From an uncultured Saprospiraceae bacterium (lineage in GTDB: Bacteria; Bacteroidota; Bacteroidia; Chitinophagales; Saprospiraceae): 64,000 bases of DNA. This document shows positions 8,965 through 18,841 of this stretch, piece by piece. Location of the stretch: assembly GCA_938007965.1 (NCBI GenBank), contig CALLMH010000052.1, forward strand, positions 1 through 64,000. The letters are read 5' to 3'. The translations under genes were made by a program, and so were the position numbers. Under the pieces are notes generated by a model. It was not told the origin of the DNA and ran no database searches. It worked only from the letters and a program-made list of their open reading frames with translations. Numbering within the stretch: the stretch's first letter is position 1; every line of letters starts with the position of its first letter.

Positions 8965-8990
8965 TATGGACTGTTAATATATTATAATTA

Positions 8991-9851
8991 ATGAAAACAA
9001 GACAATTTATTCATATCGTGCCTTCGGATGTCGTAACTGGTCAACGGTTGAGTAAGTATATAGTTGGCAGGTTTCCATATTTAGAGACTGCCTCTGCTGC
9101 AAAAAAATCAATCAAAAGAGGTGAAATATGGGTGGACGATTCTGTAGGTTACACTGGAGACTGGGTAGTAGCTGGAAGTCAGATCGAATACAAATCACAG
9201 ATTCAGGAAAAGGGTCCCCTCCATGAGTGTGTGAAAATAGTCTTTGAAGATCAGCATCTTTTGGTATTAGATAAGCCGCCGGGACTACTATCAAGCGGAG
9301 TGTCAGGACCATCACTTCAGAAGTACTTAGAGGCTTACCCTATGTCAGAAGCTGCTGGAGCACTCTTTTATCCTTTGCTTATTCACAGATTGGACAGGGC
9401 GACTTGTGGATTGATCATCGCCGCTCGGACCATCGAATCGAGAAGGCTACTAGGACAGATGGTCGAAGGTAATATGATTCAGAAAGAGTACTCTATGATA
9501 GCTGAAGGCGAGATGGATGATAAATTACAGTTTATAGAAAATGTATTGGACAATAAAGTAGCAAAAACTGAAATCTTATCTGCTAAGAATCTAGATACAA
9601 AAGATAAGACGTGCTATATCCGTGTGCGGCTTCATACGGGGAGGACTCATCAGATTCGTAGACACTTATCACTCGTAGGATGTCCGATAGTAGGAGATGA
9701 TTTATATAATAAGGATGGACTCACATTCGGTAGGGGATTATTCCTGATGTCAGATGAGTTGATATTACAGCACCCTATGAATGGTGAGAAGATCCATGTC
9801 AAGGCCGTACTGCACAAGAAGTTCTCAAAATACATCAAATCTAACAAATAA
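8991..9851 (+). CDS. RluA-family pseudouridine synthase
   Basis: A 286-residue enzyme that isomerises uridine to pseudouridine in rRNA or tRNA. An N-terminal S4-like RNA-binding segment (about residues 15-50, TASAAKKSIKRGEIWVDD) precedes the catalytic domain. The catalytic Asp is residue 135 in the motif HRLDRATCGL; LDKPPGLLSS (about 94-103) and GRTHQIRRHLSLVGCPIVGD near the C-terminus are the other hallmark motifs. Which position it modifies (RluA, RluC, RluD or TruC type) cannot be told. It is divergent from dnaG and ends at a terminator shared with the convergent protease gene. Confidence 0.93.
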   Translation: MKTRQFIHIVPSDVVTGQRLSKYIVGRFPYLETASAAKKSIKRGEIWVDDSVGYTGDWVVAGSQIEYKSQIQEKGPLHECVKIVFEDQHLLVLDKPPGLLSSGVSGPSLQKYLEAYPMSEAAGALFYPLLIHRLDRATCGLIIAARTIESRRLLGQMVEGNMIQKEYSMIAEGEMDDKLQFIENVLDNKVAKTEILSAKNLDTKDKTCYIRVRLHTGRTHQIRRHLSLVGCPIVGDDLYNKDGLTFGRGLFLMSDELILQHPMNGEKIHVKAVLHKKFSKYIKSNK

Positions 9852-9885
9852 AAAGCCCCAGGGTTACAAGTCCTGAGGCTAGAAA
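9849..9885 (-). terminator. Terminator between convergent genes
   Basis: AGCCTCAGG and CCTGGGGCT (read on the minus strand) form a stem over a 9-base loop, followed by TTTTT. It terminates the minus-strand protease gene and could also end the plus-strand pseudouridine synthase gene, whose stop codon touches it. Confidence 0.75.
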
Positions 9886-9903
9886 AGATTAAGAGAATTA
9901 CAA

Positions 9904-12900
9904 TTACATCTTGGTTACTTTTATATAGCGGTAACCTTCCGCTGATGCAATTTTAACAATATAGATTGATCTAGCAAAATTGCGGACATCAATTTTTACA
10001 GAATTTTCTCCTGACTGATAATTTTGAGTCGGAATATTATTCACCAACTTTCCTTGAATATCGAAAATTTGTATTGATGCATTTAGTGATTTGTTAAAAT
10101 TGAAGTCTAATATCAAAGCATCTGTCATAGGCACAGGATATGCATTGACCTCCCAATCGGCAGCCAATTCTGATATGTTGCTCATGACGATCTCTATGGT
10201 AGATATACATCCATTAGCATCTTGGATAGAAGCTGAAATATTGTCTGAGGATGATTCTGTAGTATTGTCATCAGAAAAACTCCCTTCATCAAATGAATAT
10301 TGATAAGGCTCTACACCGCCAGAACCATTAATCTTGACCTCTGATCCATCATTGGTAAATTCTACTTGTAATTCTGTCGGTTCGTTTATTTCAAATTGAG
10401 TAGTCGTGACACATCCATTATCATCTGTCACACTCAGATTATACAGTCCTGCGATCAAGCCATCAGGATTAGTATTATCTAAATCATATTGGTAGAAGTA
10501 TGGAGCTGTACCTCCAGCAGCGTTGAATGTTGCCTGGCCATCATTGCCACCGAAGCAAGATACATCAGAGATATCATCTACCGAAAGATGTAATGCATTG
10601 GGTTCTGTAATGGTAGCGGACGTTTCTGCGGTACAGCCATTTTCATCAGTGACCATGACTGTGTAATCTCCAGGTTCGAGATTCAGGAAGGTATCTTCCG
10701 ATTGCGGTGCACTTCCATTTATAGAATAGATAGGTGTACCCGTAGTATTCGATGAGTTAATCTGGATAGAGCCATTGGCGAGTCCTTGGCAGGCGATGTC
10801 TTGTACAGCTATTTCGATTTGTACAAGCGGCTCACTTATGATCTCAAATTCTATATCTTGATTACAATTATTATCATCAATTATATTGAAAGTATAATTA
10901 CCTTCTGCAAGTCCCTGGATCGATGTACTTGGGATAGGTGCGTTGTCTAGTAGGAACATATAACTCCCAAGTCCACCTGACACGGATAATTCTATAGATC
11001 CACTTGTCGGATTTAAGCAAGATATATTTTCTATAGATAGAATTTCTACAACGAGTGGCTCTGGTTCAGATATCGTAACCAAATCTGTGCTCTGACATCC
11101 CATTTCGTCGATGGCTTGTATAGAATATTCTCCAGCTGACAGCGATGAGAAATCTGATGATTCCTGAATTATGCCATTGACACTGTATGTATATTCTGAT
11201 CCGTTGCCTCCTTGTGCAGATAGTGTGAGTTGTCCATCCGTATCACCATTGCATGATACATCTGTGATCGTAGCACTTACGACCACTTCTGTCGGTTCGT
11301 CTATTGATACAGTGATGCTGTCGTAACATCCAGCTTCATCAGTGACATATATTAGATATTCTCCAGAAGTTAAATCTACGAAGACTCCTTGATCCTGATT
11401 ATCTTCGCCGTCTATCATATAGGTCAGATCTCCGTTGCCTCCTGTAGCGGATAGAGCTATTGTTCCATCTGCGGTTCCATTACAAGTTACATCCTGCTCT
11501 ATGTCGATAGATATAGCAATGTCATCCTCACCTGAGATTTCAATAATCCCTTCGGAAGTACATCCATTATTATCGGTTATTAGATAGACATAGTTTCCGT
11601 TTGGTAATTCGTCGAAAGTATTCGTTTGTTGATTTTGTCCCATATTTAGAGAGAAGAAATATGGATTGGTTCCTCCACTTACTTCTATCGTAATAGCTGC
11701 CATGGATTGATTAGAGCACGGATTGGTTGCTGTGATTTCAGCTGTACCGACGAGCAGATCGGGAGTGTTTAAGAATACGGTAATACTAGTCGAGATTCCA
11801 TCATTATCAAATACCTCAATAAAATGCGTGCCACCCGCTAGATCTGTGAATAGTCCATCACTTGTAGGCGTACTACCATCTATTGCATATGTGTAGTCAG
11901 GTGATCCACCTTCAGCTTCTACGAGTATAAATCCATCACTAGAGTCAAAACAACTTGGATCCTGTTGGCTTATTACAGCTACTGATAACGGAACTGAAAA
12001 TGCACATGCAGTAGCTGACGATCCTTGTAAGCTAGCTCTGGATGTAGATAAGATGGTATTCATATATTCACCTTGACCAATGGAGAATGAAAACATACAC
12101 GCATCATTCGTGTAATCCATATAATTCATAAACATATCTCCAGAGTTTCCACATGATGGACTTGGGTGATTAGGACAGCCAAAGTTACTACCTGATTGGT
12201 CAGGTGTGTCTGCTATACCATCATCTGACGAACATCCACCGCCCCATATATGACTGAGACCTAGCCAGTGACCTACTTCGTGGGTTGTCGTTCTACCGAG
12301 ATCATACGGAGTGTCAGTTCCAAATCCAGGCCCACCGAAGGTGCTAGCGGCTACGAGAACGAAATCTTGATTTGAGTTTGGAAGTCCTCCTGTCCCTGGC
12401 ACTGTAGCTAAGCCTAAAAATGGAAGATTCGGTGCGGACCAGATATTCATATAGTCTTCTCTTGGCCATTTTGTTTGTGATATTACTTCTGTTCTTCCAG
12501 AATTATTAGCCATGCTGGTATTGGTTGCAAATCGTGTAATACCATCAGTTGCGGCACCATTAGGATCTACAGTAGCGAGGCAGAATTGGATTCCTGTGTC
12601 ACCCGCTGGAAATTGTGGAGGTACTCCACTTGCATCTGCATTGTAAAATCCGAAATCTTGATTAAGTACATCTATCTGAGATTGGACATGAGCGAGCGTG
12701 AAGTTAGTGCCAGAACCTTCTGCTTGGCCAGGCGCATGGACTAATATTACGTGCACTGGGATGATGACCAATGCCGACGATCTTTTTTCGGAGATCTTTT
12801 TAGTTGCGAAATCTTTTAGACCTTGTTGGATCATTTCTGTGTAACCAGGATTAGCTTCTTCGTATGCTTGAAGCCATTCATCATAGCCGCAAGTTCGGTG

Positions 12901-12966
12901 ATCATCATTCTGACTAAATATTGATAATGAAAGAAAAAATAAAATAATAAAGGATATTGACCTCAT
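9904..12966 (-). CDS. T9SS-secreted M43 (pappalysin-like) metalloprotease with SprB repeats
   Basis: I take the internal Met at 12966 as the start because it begins a clean signal peptide (ending at IFSQ); an in-frame Met at 13029 would add 21 residues before it. The N-terminal third is an M43 metalloprotease domain with the metzincin zinc site HEVGHWLGLSH (His229, Glu230, His233, His239 from the chosen start) and a MNYMDY Met-turn. About seven SprB-type repeats of ~75-80 residues follow, each with a pattern like VTCNGTADGTI, ATGGNGDLTY, and GEYLIYVTDEAGC. The last ~75 residues form a T9SS type A sorting domain (AYPVPMTDALILDF, IQIFDIQGKLV, and the ending YIVKIASAEGYRYIKVTKM), so the protein should be exported and held at or released from the cell surface. 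Confidence 0.92.
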   Translation of the reverse strand: MRSISFIILFFLSLSIFSQNDDHRTCGYDEWLQAYEEANPGYTEMIQQGLKDFATKKISEKRSSALVIIPVHVILVHAPGQAEGSGTNFTLAHVQSQIDVLNQDFGFYNADASGVPPQFPAGDTGIQFCLATVDPNGAATDGITRFATNTSMANNSGRTEVISQTKWPREDYMNIWSAPNLPFLGLATVPGTGGLPNSNQDFVLVAASTFGGPGFGTDTPYDLGRTTTHEVGHWLGLSHIWGGGCSSDDGIADTPDQSGSNFGCPNHPSPSCGNSGDMFMNYMDYTNDACMFSFSIGQGEYMNTILSTSRASLQGSSATACAFSVPLSVAVISQQDPSCFDSSDGFILVEAEGGSPDYTYAIDGSTPTSDGLFTDLAGGTHFIEVFDNDGISTSITVFLNTPDLLVGTAEITATNPCSNQSMAAITIEVSGGTNPYFFSLNMGQNQQTNTFDELPNGNYVYLITDNNGCTSEGIIEISGEDDIAISIDIEQDVTCNGTADGTIALSATGGNGDLTYMIDGEDNQDQGVFVDLTSGEYLIYVTDEAGCYDSITVSIDEPTEVVVSATITDVSCNGDTDGQLTLSAQGGNGSEYTYSVNGIIQESSDFSSLSAGEYSIQAIDEMGCQSTDLVTISEPEPLVVEILSIENISCLNPTSGSIELSVSGGLGSYMFLLDNAPIPSTSIQGLAEGNYTFNIIDDNNCNQDIEFEIISEPLVQIEIAVQDIACQGLANGSIQINSSNTTGTPIYSINGSAPQSEDTFLNLEPGDYTVMVTDENGCTAETSATITEPNALHLSVDDISDVSCFGGNDGQATFNAAGGTAPYFYQYDLDNTNPDGLIAGLYNLSVTDDNGCVTTTQFEINEPTELQVEFTNDGSEVKINGSGGVEPYQYSFDEGSFSDDNTTESSSDNISASIQDANGCISTIEIVMSNISELAADWEVNAYPVPMTDALILDFNFNKSLNASIQIFDIQGKLVNNIPTQNYQSGENSVKIDVRNFARSIYIVKIASAEGYRYIKVTKM

Positions 12967-13335
12967 AGTGTGTTGAATATAAGTGATGTGTTTACAGGGC
13001 AAATCGAATAGACCCAAATCATGATACAATATAAGAATACGAATGTTTTATTTTAGTTAATCGTATTGTTTTAAGAGTAATTATTGAATCTATCCCGACT
13101 ATTTATAAATATTAGTTCGTTGATGACTATCTCAGAAAACGAATTATGAATTAGCAAGCTGAAAAAAATATATCTATCCGTCAGCCATCAGATGCGTATT
13201 CATATATTTCTATAGACTAATTTAGCGCTTACAATTACCCATAGATATTCTTAAAAAGGTATCTTAAATTACGATGGTACCACATTTTGCTCATCTTTTG
13301 GCATTACATATGTTAATTTTCTTTAATTTCATAGT
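12967..13335. other. Gene-free divergent spacer
   Basis: The spacer separates the divergent protease and DUF5916 genes and should hold both promoters. It is AT-rich. I see no convincing TAnnTTTG box, hairpin or repeat in it. Confidence 0.4.
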
Positions 13336-15549
13336 GTGAAAGAATTTGCACTATTATTATTCCTTTTTGGACAGCTATCTGTGGTTGCGCAGAACTCCTA
13401 TGATATTGACATTCCCAAGATCACAGAAACGATCATTCTCGATGGATCTTTGGATGAAGATGTATGGACTTCTGCTACGGTATACGCGAGAGATTTTCAT
13501 CAATACTTCCCCACAGACTCGCTCATAGCCGAAGACAATACGACAATCCGTATGGCATTCGATGATAAAAATTTATATGTAGCGATAGAATGTTTCACCA
13601 GAGGGTCTAATTATGTGGTGCCTACACTGCGGCGGGATTATCGGGCAGGTGGCAATGATAACATCACCCTATTGATAGATCCATTTAGCGATGGGGCGAA
13701 TGCCTTTATGTTTGGAACAAATCCAGCGGGAGTACAACGAGAAGGATTAATATCGCAGGGTGGAACTACCATACAAGGATTTAGTACAAGCTGGGATAAT
13801 AAGTGGAAATGTGAGACGAAAGTATATGACGACAAGTATGTTTCTGAAATGGCGATTCCATTTAGCACACTTCGGTTCAATAAGGGAGTGAAGCAGTGGA
13901 AGTTTAATAGTTACCGATTCGATATGCAATCCAATGAAAGATCAACTTGGGTAGGAATTCCAAGAAATCAATGGATCTTCAATCTTGGATTTATGGGTAA
14001 TATGAATTTCCAAGAAGAGATTACTTCTTCTGGAAGTAAAGTGTCCTTGATACCGTATACAATATCATCTTTCGAAGAGGATGTAGAAGCTGGCACTCCA
14101 TCGGACGTAAAATTCAATATTGGAGGAGACGCCAAAATATCGATTACCTCAGGATTAAATCTTGATCTAACGGCAAATCCTGACTTCTCTCAAGTAGAGG
14201 TAGATAGACAAGTTACTAATCTATCGAGATTCGAAATATCATTTCCAGAGCGGCGACAATTTTTTCTAGAAAATGCAGATTTATTTAGTTCATTTGGATT
14301 TGAAAATATCAATCCATTTTTCTCACGAAGAATCGGAATCGTAAATGATACTACAACAGGTGTCAATATACAAAATGCAATATATGGTGGGCTAAGGCTA
14401 AGCGGAAAGATCAATAATAACTTTAGAATCGGTCTATTGTCTATGGTTACTCAAAAAGAAAATAAGGCTGGTCAGCCCGACCTAAACTATACCGTGGCAA
14501 CTATACAGAGGAAGTTGGGAGCAAGATCTAATATAGGAGCTATATTCGTCAACAGACAAAGTATCAATGCCTCTGCCAATGATCTTATCGAAAGATACAA
14601 TCGTGTGGTGGGTCTAGACTACAATTTGGCTACTCAATCTAATCTTTGGTCCGGTAAGACTTTTGTACATAGATCGATTTCTGTGGAGAGTAATGATGAT
14701 GCTATAGCACATGGTTTCGATCTTACCTATAATAAGCGAAAGTTCCTAGCTCGATGGCAGCACGAATACGTAGGAGATGGTTATGATGCTCAAGTGGGAT
14801 TCATAAGAAGAACCGATTATTATAGTATAGCACCCGAATTTAGATATTTCTTCTATCCTACCAAAGGGATCGTCAATAGGTCAAATATATTCTTTGATTA
14901 TCGTCAATTTTGGATTCCAGGAATCGGAAAAACAGATCAAAACGTAGCTGTAGGCCTTAACTTCGAGTATCGAAATAATGCCAGGTTCAACTTTGAAATA
15001 TCTCGACGGTACATATTCTTATTCGACGAATTCGATCCTACAGGTACGGACTCTACGCCACTGTCAGAAGATACAGATTACAACTTCTATGCATTTATGG
15101 CAAATTATAGATCAGATAACAGTAAGCGATTTTCTTATAATATTCGCCCTTTCATCGGTCAGTACTTCAATGGCAAGCGATATGGTACCGAAGGATCATT
15201 TACCTATAGATATGAGCCGTATGGTTCCATAGCGATCAACTATAATTATAATCTGTTCGATATGCCTCATCTTAGTGAGACTAAATCAACCCTCTTACTA
15301 GGTCCTAGATTCGATCTTTCTTTTACCAAATCAGTGTTTTTGACCGCATTTTTTCAGTACAATAGCCAAAGTCAAAACACTAATATCAATACTCGATTCC
15401 AATGGAGATTTGCTCCAGCGAGTGATTTCTTTTTGGTCTATTCAGACAATTACTTTTCTGGCAATCCTAGTGATCCTTCTGATAGATTTGACTTCACCCT
15501 TAGGAATAGATCCATAGTGGCCAAAGTGACTTATTGGCTGAATATATAA
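13336..15549 (+). CDS. DUF5916 outer-membrane protein with N-terminal CBM9-like domain
   Basis: A 737-residue exported protein. The GTG at 13336 is the only reasonable start because it opens the signal peptide (ending at VVAQN). Residues ~25-210 resemble a CBM9-like domain (ILDGSLDEDVW, MAFDDKNLYVAIEC, EMAIPFSTLRF). The rest is a DUF5916 region dominated by alternating hydrophobic beta strands and aromatic-rich turns, ending in a strand with the sequence RSIVAKVTYWLNI, as expected for an outer-membrane beta barrel. FPERRQFFLENADLF is a conserved motif of this family. The function is unknown; family members are often annotated as carbohydrate-binding. It is monocistronic. Confidence 0.85.
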   Translation: MKEFALLLFLFGQLSVVAQNSYDIDIPKITETIILDGSLDEDVWTSATVYARDFHQYFPTDSLIAEDNTTIRMAFDDKNLYVAIECFTRGSNYVVPTLRRDYRAGGNDNITLLIDPFSDGANAFMFGTNPAGVQREGLISQGGTTIQGFSTSWDNKWKCETKVYDDKYVSEMAIPFSTLRFNKGVKQWKFNSYRFDMQSNERSTWVGIPRNQWIFNLGFMGNMNFQEEITSSGSKVSLIPYTISSFEEDVEAGTPSDVKFNIGGDAKISITSGLNLDLTANPDFSQVEVDRQVTNLSRFEISFPERRQFFLENADLFSSFGFENINPFFSRRIGIVNDTTTGVNIQNAIYGGLRLSGKINNNFRIGLLSMVTQKENKAGQPDLNYTVATIQRKLGARSNIGAIFVNRQSINASANDLIERYNRVVGLDYNLATQSNLWSGKTFVHRSISVESNDDAIAHGFDLTYNKRKFLARWQHEYVGDGYDAQVGFIRRTDYYSIAPEFRYFFYPTKGIVNRSNIFFDYRQFWIPGIGKTDQNVAVGLNFEYRNNARFNFEISRRYIFLFDEFDPTGTDSTPLSEDTDYNFYAFMANYRSDNSKRFSYNIRPFIGQYFNGKRYGTEGSFTYRYEPYGSIAINYNYNLFDMPHLSETKSTLLLGPRFDLSFTKSVFLTAFFQYNSQSQNTNINTRFQWRFAPASDFFLVYSDNYFSGNPSDPSDRFDFTLRNRSIVAKVTYWLNI

Positions 15550-15550
15550 C

Positions 15551-15645
15551 TCCGAGAACTACACTGACTAAGGTCAATTTAACTTATTTCAACAACTTTA
15601 AAAACGCCAGAATTCAGAAAGTGCCCTTACTTCTGAAGTTTCCTA
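15551..15645. repeat. Intergenic repeat R3
   Basis: A ~95 base element: CTACACTGACTAAGG, TTTAACTTATTTCA, CAACTTTA, CAGAAAGTG and the tail CCTTACTTCTGAAGTTTCC. It closely matches 49716-49815, and a decayed copy lies near 157-235. It sits immediately after a gene end. Confidence 0.7.
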
Positions 15646-15698
15646 CTCCTTGTTAGAATTGATAAATTGATTGCTTCGTTGATTGCAAGTTTCAATGA

Positions 15699-16601
15699 TT
15701 ATTTCACTTTGAACTCTATGGTGATACTACCGCATTGAGTCTCTATGTCTGAAGCGGTGAATTGGTACTCTTTTGCTGCTTTGGTAGCTACATTGACCAA
15801 ATAATTATCGGTGGTCGTAGAACCTCTTTGTGTAAATTTGGCTTCAGATATTTTGCCATTTTTATCTACGCACACTTTGATGACTACCTTACCTGTTTTT
15901 TGAGAGTTGTCATTGATTTCTGGTTCGAATAGTACACCTCTATTACTTAGTCCTCCACCTATTCGTCCCGATCCTGTTGCGAGTTGATCGAGCGCACTAG
16001 AGTTAGGGTCACCGTTGGGGTCACCTTGATTTCCTGAGGTGTTGTTATTTCCTTTTCCGCTGCCGAAGAGATCACTGAATTGTCCTTTTTTGGCATCAAG
16101 TGCTGCTTTTTTTGCGGCTTCTTCAGCTTTTTTCTGAGCTTCTAACTGAGCTCGCATTTCAGCTTGTGATTTTTGTCTTTCGGCTTCCGCTGCTTCTTTT
16201 TCCTTTTTCGCTTTCTCTTTTTTCGCTTCTTCTGCGGCTACGATTGAGGTCTCGGATATAGGGGTTACTTCCTTTACGGGTACAGCGGTATCTTTTGGTT
16301 TTGTGACGGCATTTTCTTTTTTAGGGGCTGTAGACTTTGTTTTGGTATCAGCTGAGGCTTCTTCAGCAGGTTTGCTTTCTTCTTGGGTCATTTCATTGCT
16401 GTCAGATAGAGGATTTGATTCAGACGACCCTGCATCAGGATTGCCGAATGCGACAATGATGCCACTGAGTTGTTTTGGTTTGTCTTCCATCACCATATAA
16501 GGAATCAAACAGAGGAGGAGTAGTAGTAAGTGTATCACTACGCTAACTATTATACCTTTCTGTCTATTTTCTTGTTCCTTATGTAATACTGTGGATTCCA
16601 T
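15699..16601 (-). CDS. TonB/TolA-like energy transducer
   Basis: A 300-residue inner-membrane protein: an N-terminal cytoplasmic stub, one membrane helix (about residues 18-38, VVIHLLLLLLCLIPYMV), a long Lys/Glu/Ala-rich segment (about 120-170) likely to be a helical or extended periplasm-spanning rod, a Gly/Asn-rich stretch, and a C-terminal TonB-type domain (GKVVIKVCVDKNGKISEAKF ... GSITIEFKVK). It would couple the proton motive force harvested by ExbB-ExbD to outer-membrane receptors, or act as a TolA analogue in envelope integrity; the KKAEEAAKKAAL-type rod favours a TolA-like reading. It is the last gene of the exbB-exbD-exbD-tonB operon, 124 bases after exbD. Confidence 0.85.
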   Translation of the reverse strand: MESTVLHKEQENRQKGIIVSVVIHLLLLLLCLIPYMVMEDKPKQLSGIIVAFGNPDAGSSESNPLSDSNEMTQEESKPAEEASADTKTKSTAPKKENAVTKPKDTAVPVKEVTPISETSIVAAEEAKKEKAKKEKEAAEAERQKSQAEMRAQLEAQKKAEEAAKKAALDAKKGQFSDLFGSGKGNNNTSGNQGDPNGDPNSSALDQLATGSGRIGGGLSNRGVLFEPEINDNSQKTGKVVIKVCVDKNGKISEAKFTQRGSTTTDNYLVNVATKAAKEYQFTASDIETQCGSITIEFKVK

Positions 16602-16725
16602 ACCAATTGTATTTAGTCTGATGAGTCAGTCTATGTCTTAGATTATTACTCTTGGGTTGGTTTTGACTTATCTTGGTTAAGAAAGATGACCAATACTATT
16701 ATATGCCAATTGGTCATTTTCTAAT

Positions 16726-17130
16726 TTATCGAGGCTCTGTTAATACGGTAGCGATTCCAAATCTATAAGCAATATCCATGATGGCTACTACCTTATCATT
16801 ACTCGCTCTAGAATGAGGACTGATTGTAATTACAGCATCCTTGCCTTTCGATTTTTTATATTCTCTTGCTTTTTTTTCTACAGCACTTAGCGATAGTTTG
16901 GTACCATTATAATAATAAGTACCGTTACGTTCTATCTTTATGACTTGGGCTTTTCCGCTTGATTTTGGCGCATCGGCCGTTTTGCTCTTTCCCGGTAGTT
17001 GCAGATTTAATGCATTGGGAGTTACCAACGAAGAAGTAAGCATGAAAAAGATAAGCAGTAAAAATATGATATCTGTAAGTGATGACATATTAAACTCTGC
17101 TGATACTTTACTACTTTTTTTAATTCCCAT
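16726..17130 (-). CDS. ExbD/TolR family transport protein (second copy)
   Basis: A 134-residue protein with a short cytoplasmic N-terminus, one membrane helix (LTDIIFLLLIFFMLTSSLV) and a periplasmic domain. The conserved Asp of the proton channel is present in the SSLTDIIFLLLIFFM segment. It starts 28 bases after the first exbD and the two share the N-terminal KVSAEF-MSSLTDIIF block almost word for word, so they are a tandem duplication. Two ExbD-type proteins with one ExbB is common in Bacteroidota and fits a heteromeric ExbD dimer. Confidence 0.93.
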   Translation of the reverse strand: MGIKKSSKVSAEFNMSSLTDIIFLLLIFFMLTSSLVTPNALNLQLPGKSKTADAPKSSGKAQVIKIERNGTYYYNGTKLSLSAVEKKAREYKKSKGKDAVITISPHSRASNDKVVAIMDIAYRFGIATVLTEPR

Positions 17131-17158
17131 GATATATTTGTTTTAGGACTGCTTCCGC

Positions 17159-17548
17159 TTATGCTTTTGGTGCAGTGGCGATGATCGCTCGGATTTTCAG
17201 ACCGCTAGCTATCTTCATTACATTATGGATTTCTTTCCAATCTACGCCACTTTCGGCTATGATGCTTATGGTCCCGTTGTCTTTATTGTCTTGAGGTTTT
17301 AACTCTACTACTATTCTTTTTTCCAGATTTTTCTTAGATGTTTTTTTACTATTTACTAAGATGTTTCCATTTTTGAATAATTGGACCGCTAGATCTGTAG
17401 GCGCTACGACCTTAGAGTCTGATTGAGGTAGATCTACATTGATCTGTACAGCTTGAGAAGTTAGCATAAAAAAGATAAGCAGTAAGAATATGATATCCGT
17501 CAATGACGACATACTAAACTCTGCGCTTACTTTATTTCTCTTTTTCAT
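17159..17548 (-). CDS. ExbD/TolR family transport protein (first copy)
   Basis: A 129-residue ExbD/TolR protein: N-terminal KKRNKVSAEFSMSSLTDIIF with the channel Asp, one membrane helix, and a periplasmic domain (VAVQLFKNGNILVNSKK ... GVDWKEIHNVMKIASGL). It is the second gene of the operon, 78 bases downstream of exbB. The periplasmic half differs clearly from the next exbD, so the two copies have probably specialised. Confidence 0.93.
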   Translation of the reverse strand: MKKRNKVSAEFSMSSLTDIIFLLLIFFMLTSQAVQINVDLPQSDSKVVAPTDLAVQLFKNGNILVNSKKTSKKNLEKRIVVELKPQDNKDNGTISIIAESGVDWKEIHNVMKIASGLKIRAIIATAPKA

Positions 17549-17626
17549 AGATGTTTCCTTTTGCGTAATAATTAATTGATGTTATTCAGCTTATCAATAT
17601 CAAATGATAACTAATTCACCAATTAA

Positions 17627-18322
17627 TTAGTTACTTGGCTCTTGTAATAGATCCATGAATTCTACAGTACTCGCTTCCATGTTGAATACCGCTTTATCTA
17701 CATTGGCGACCAATAAGTTATATCCAACAAAAGAAATGATACCGATCAAAAGTCCAAATGCAGTAGTTGTCAATGCTTGATATATACCACCTGCCAGTTG
17801 CGCAGGACCTACATTATCTGCTGTCGCCATCGTGTGGAAGGCTAGGATCATACCCGTAACAGTACCAAAAAAACCAATCATCGGTGCCGCTCCAGATATA
17901 CTAGCAAGTGTAGATAGCCCTTTTTCTAGTTTGAATATTTCGAGATTACCTACATTTTCGATCGCTGCGTCGATATCTCTTAGCGGTTTCCCAATTCTGT
18001 TTAGTCCTTTTTCTACCATTCGTGCAGTTGGAGTGTTTGTAGTTTTGCACAGCGCTTTGGCTCCTTCTACATTCCCTGCGACTACCGCTGATCGTATGTT
18101 ATTCATGAAATTAGCATCTACGTTTCCAGCTCTTTTGATCGTCAAATATCTTTCGATAAATATATATAATGCCATTACGGATAGGATCAATAGAATAGAA
18201 AATATCGCGATAGATATTGGCCCTCCAGCAGAGATAATATTGAATAGATTTTGAGACTCTCCTTCAGCATCTTTCGCAGCTTTCTTAGCTGTCTGGAATA
18301 ATAAAATATTAAGTGGAAACAT
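17627..18322 (-). CDS. MotA/TolQ/ExbB proton channel family protein
   Basis: A 231-residue inner-membrane protein with three membrane helices: about residues 30-55 (ISAGGPISIAIFSILLILSV), 135-160 (GAAPMIGFFGTVTGMILAF) and 175-200 (QALTTTAFGLLIGIISFVG). The GFFGTVTGMI and TTTAFGLLIGI motifs are diagnostic of the ExbB/TolQ family and carry the Thr residues of the proton path. It is the promoter-proximal gene of the four-gene operon. Whether the complex serves TonB-type uptake or Tol-type envelope functions is not decided by the sequence. Confidence 0.94.
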   Translation of the reverse strand: MFPLNILLFQTAKKAAKDAEGESQNLFNIISAGGPISIAIFSILLILSVMALYIFIERYLTIKRAGNVDANFMNNIRSAVVAGNVEGAKALCKTTNTPTARMVEKGLNRIGKPLRDIDAAIENVGNLEIFKLEKGLSTLASISGAAPMIGFFGTVTGMILAFHTMATADNVGPAQLAGGIYQALTTTAFGLLIGIISFVGYNLLVANVDKAVFNMEASTVEFMDLLQEPSN

Positions 18323-18567
18323 ATAAAACTATTTTGTCTTGTTTTTGAATTCTGAACTCATTGGATTTAGATTGACATTTTATAAATGTAATATTAACCT
18401 AATCTAATAATCCATTGTCAAACGTTAGTTGTTAATCGAAAATTATAAATCACCTGTAAAATTAATAAATCTTCGTATATATTACAATATTTTATAATCT
18501 GTAATTTTATTCTTGTTTAATCGCGGTTTTTTAGGTTTTGAAATTTTGATATGTAAGCTTTTAAAAA

Positions 18568-18635
18568 GGGATACTCCGAAATACAGAATTTCCATTTATC
18601 AATTAGACTATGATAGCCTTGCTTCTGAGAAGATT
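18568..18635. repeat. Intergenic repeat R1
   Basis: GGGATACTCCGAAATACAG, AATTTCCATTTAT, GACTATGATAGCC and TTGCTTCTGAGAAG. It aligns with 36728-36800 over its length. Confidence 0.65.
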
Positions 18636-18691
18636 AGTTTTTTTTAATGATTTAGTCGTAGAAATGATGCACTATTTTCAAGCATGTCACT

Positions 18692-18743
18692 TACCATATC
18701 ACCACACAATTGTATGGCTCTCCTTACTTCTGAACTTCCCTAA
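18692..18743. repeat. Intergenic repeat R4
   Basis: ACCATATCACCACACAATTG, TATGGCTCTCC and TTACTTCTGAACTTCCCTAA. Close copies are at 53842-53895 and 43331-43380. The TTACTTCTGAA tail is shared with R1 and R3. Confidence 0.7.
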
Positions 18744-18781
18744 AAAATAAATAGATCACCTACTGTAAGCAAGTGATCTAT
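18743..18781 (-). terminator. Terminator of the GH3 gene
   Basis: On the minus strand ATAGATCAC and GTGATCTAT form a 9-bp perfect stem followed by TTATTTTTTA. It lies about 60 bases after the GH3 stop codon. Confidence 0.75.
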
Positions 18782-18841
18782 TATACGAATTTCGACATTC
18801 GCATATGTGAACGGAACAGTTCTACATATTCATTTTCAATT

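Larger units (their letters stand above)
18323..18841. other. Gene-free spacer with R1 and R4 repeats
   Basis: The right-hand promoter region of the exb operon is followed by two intergenic repeats (listed separately at 18568 and 18692) and by the terminator of the GH3 gene. No coding potential was seen. Confidence 0.5.
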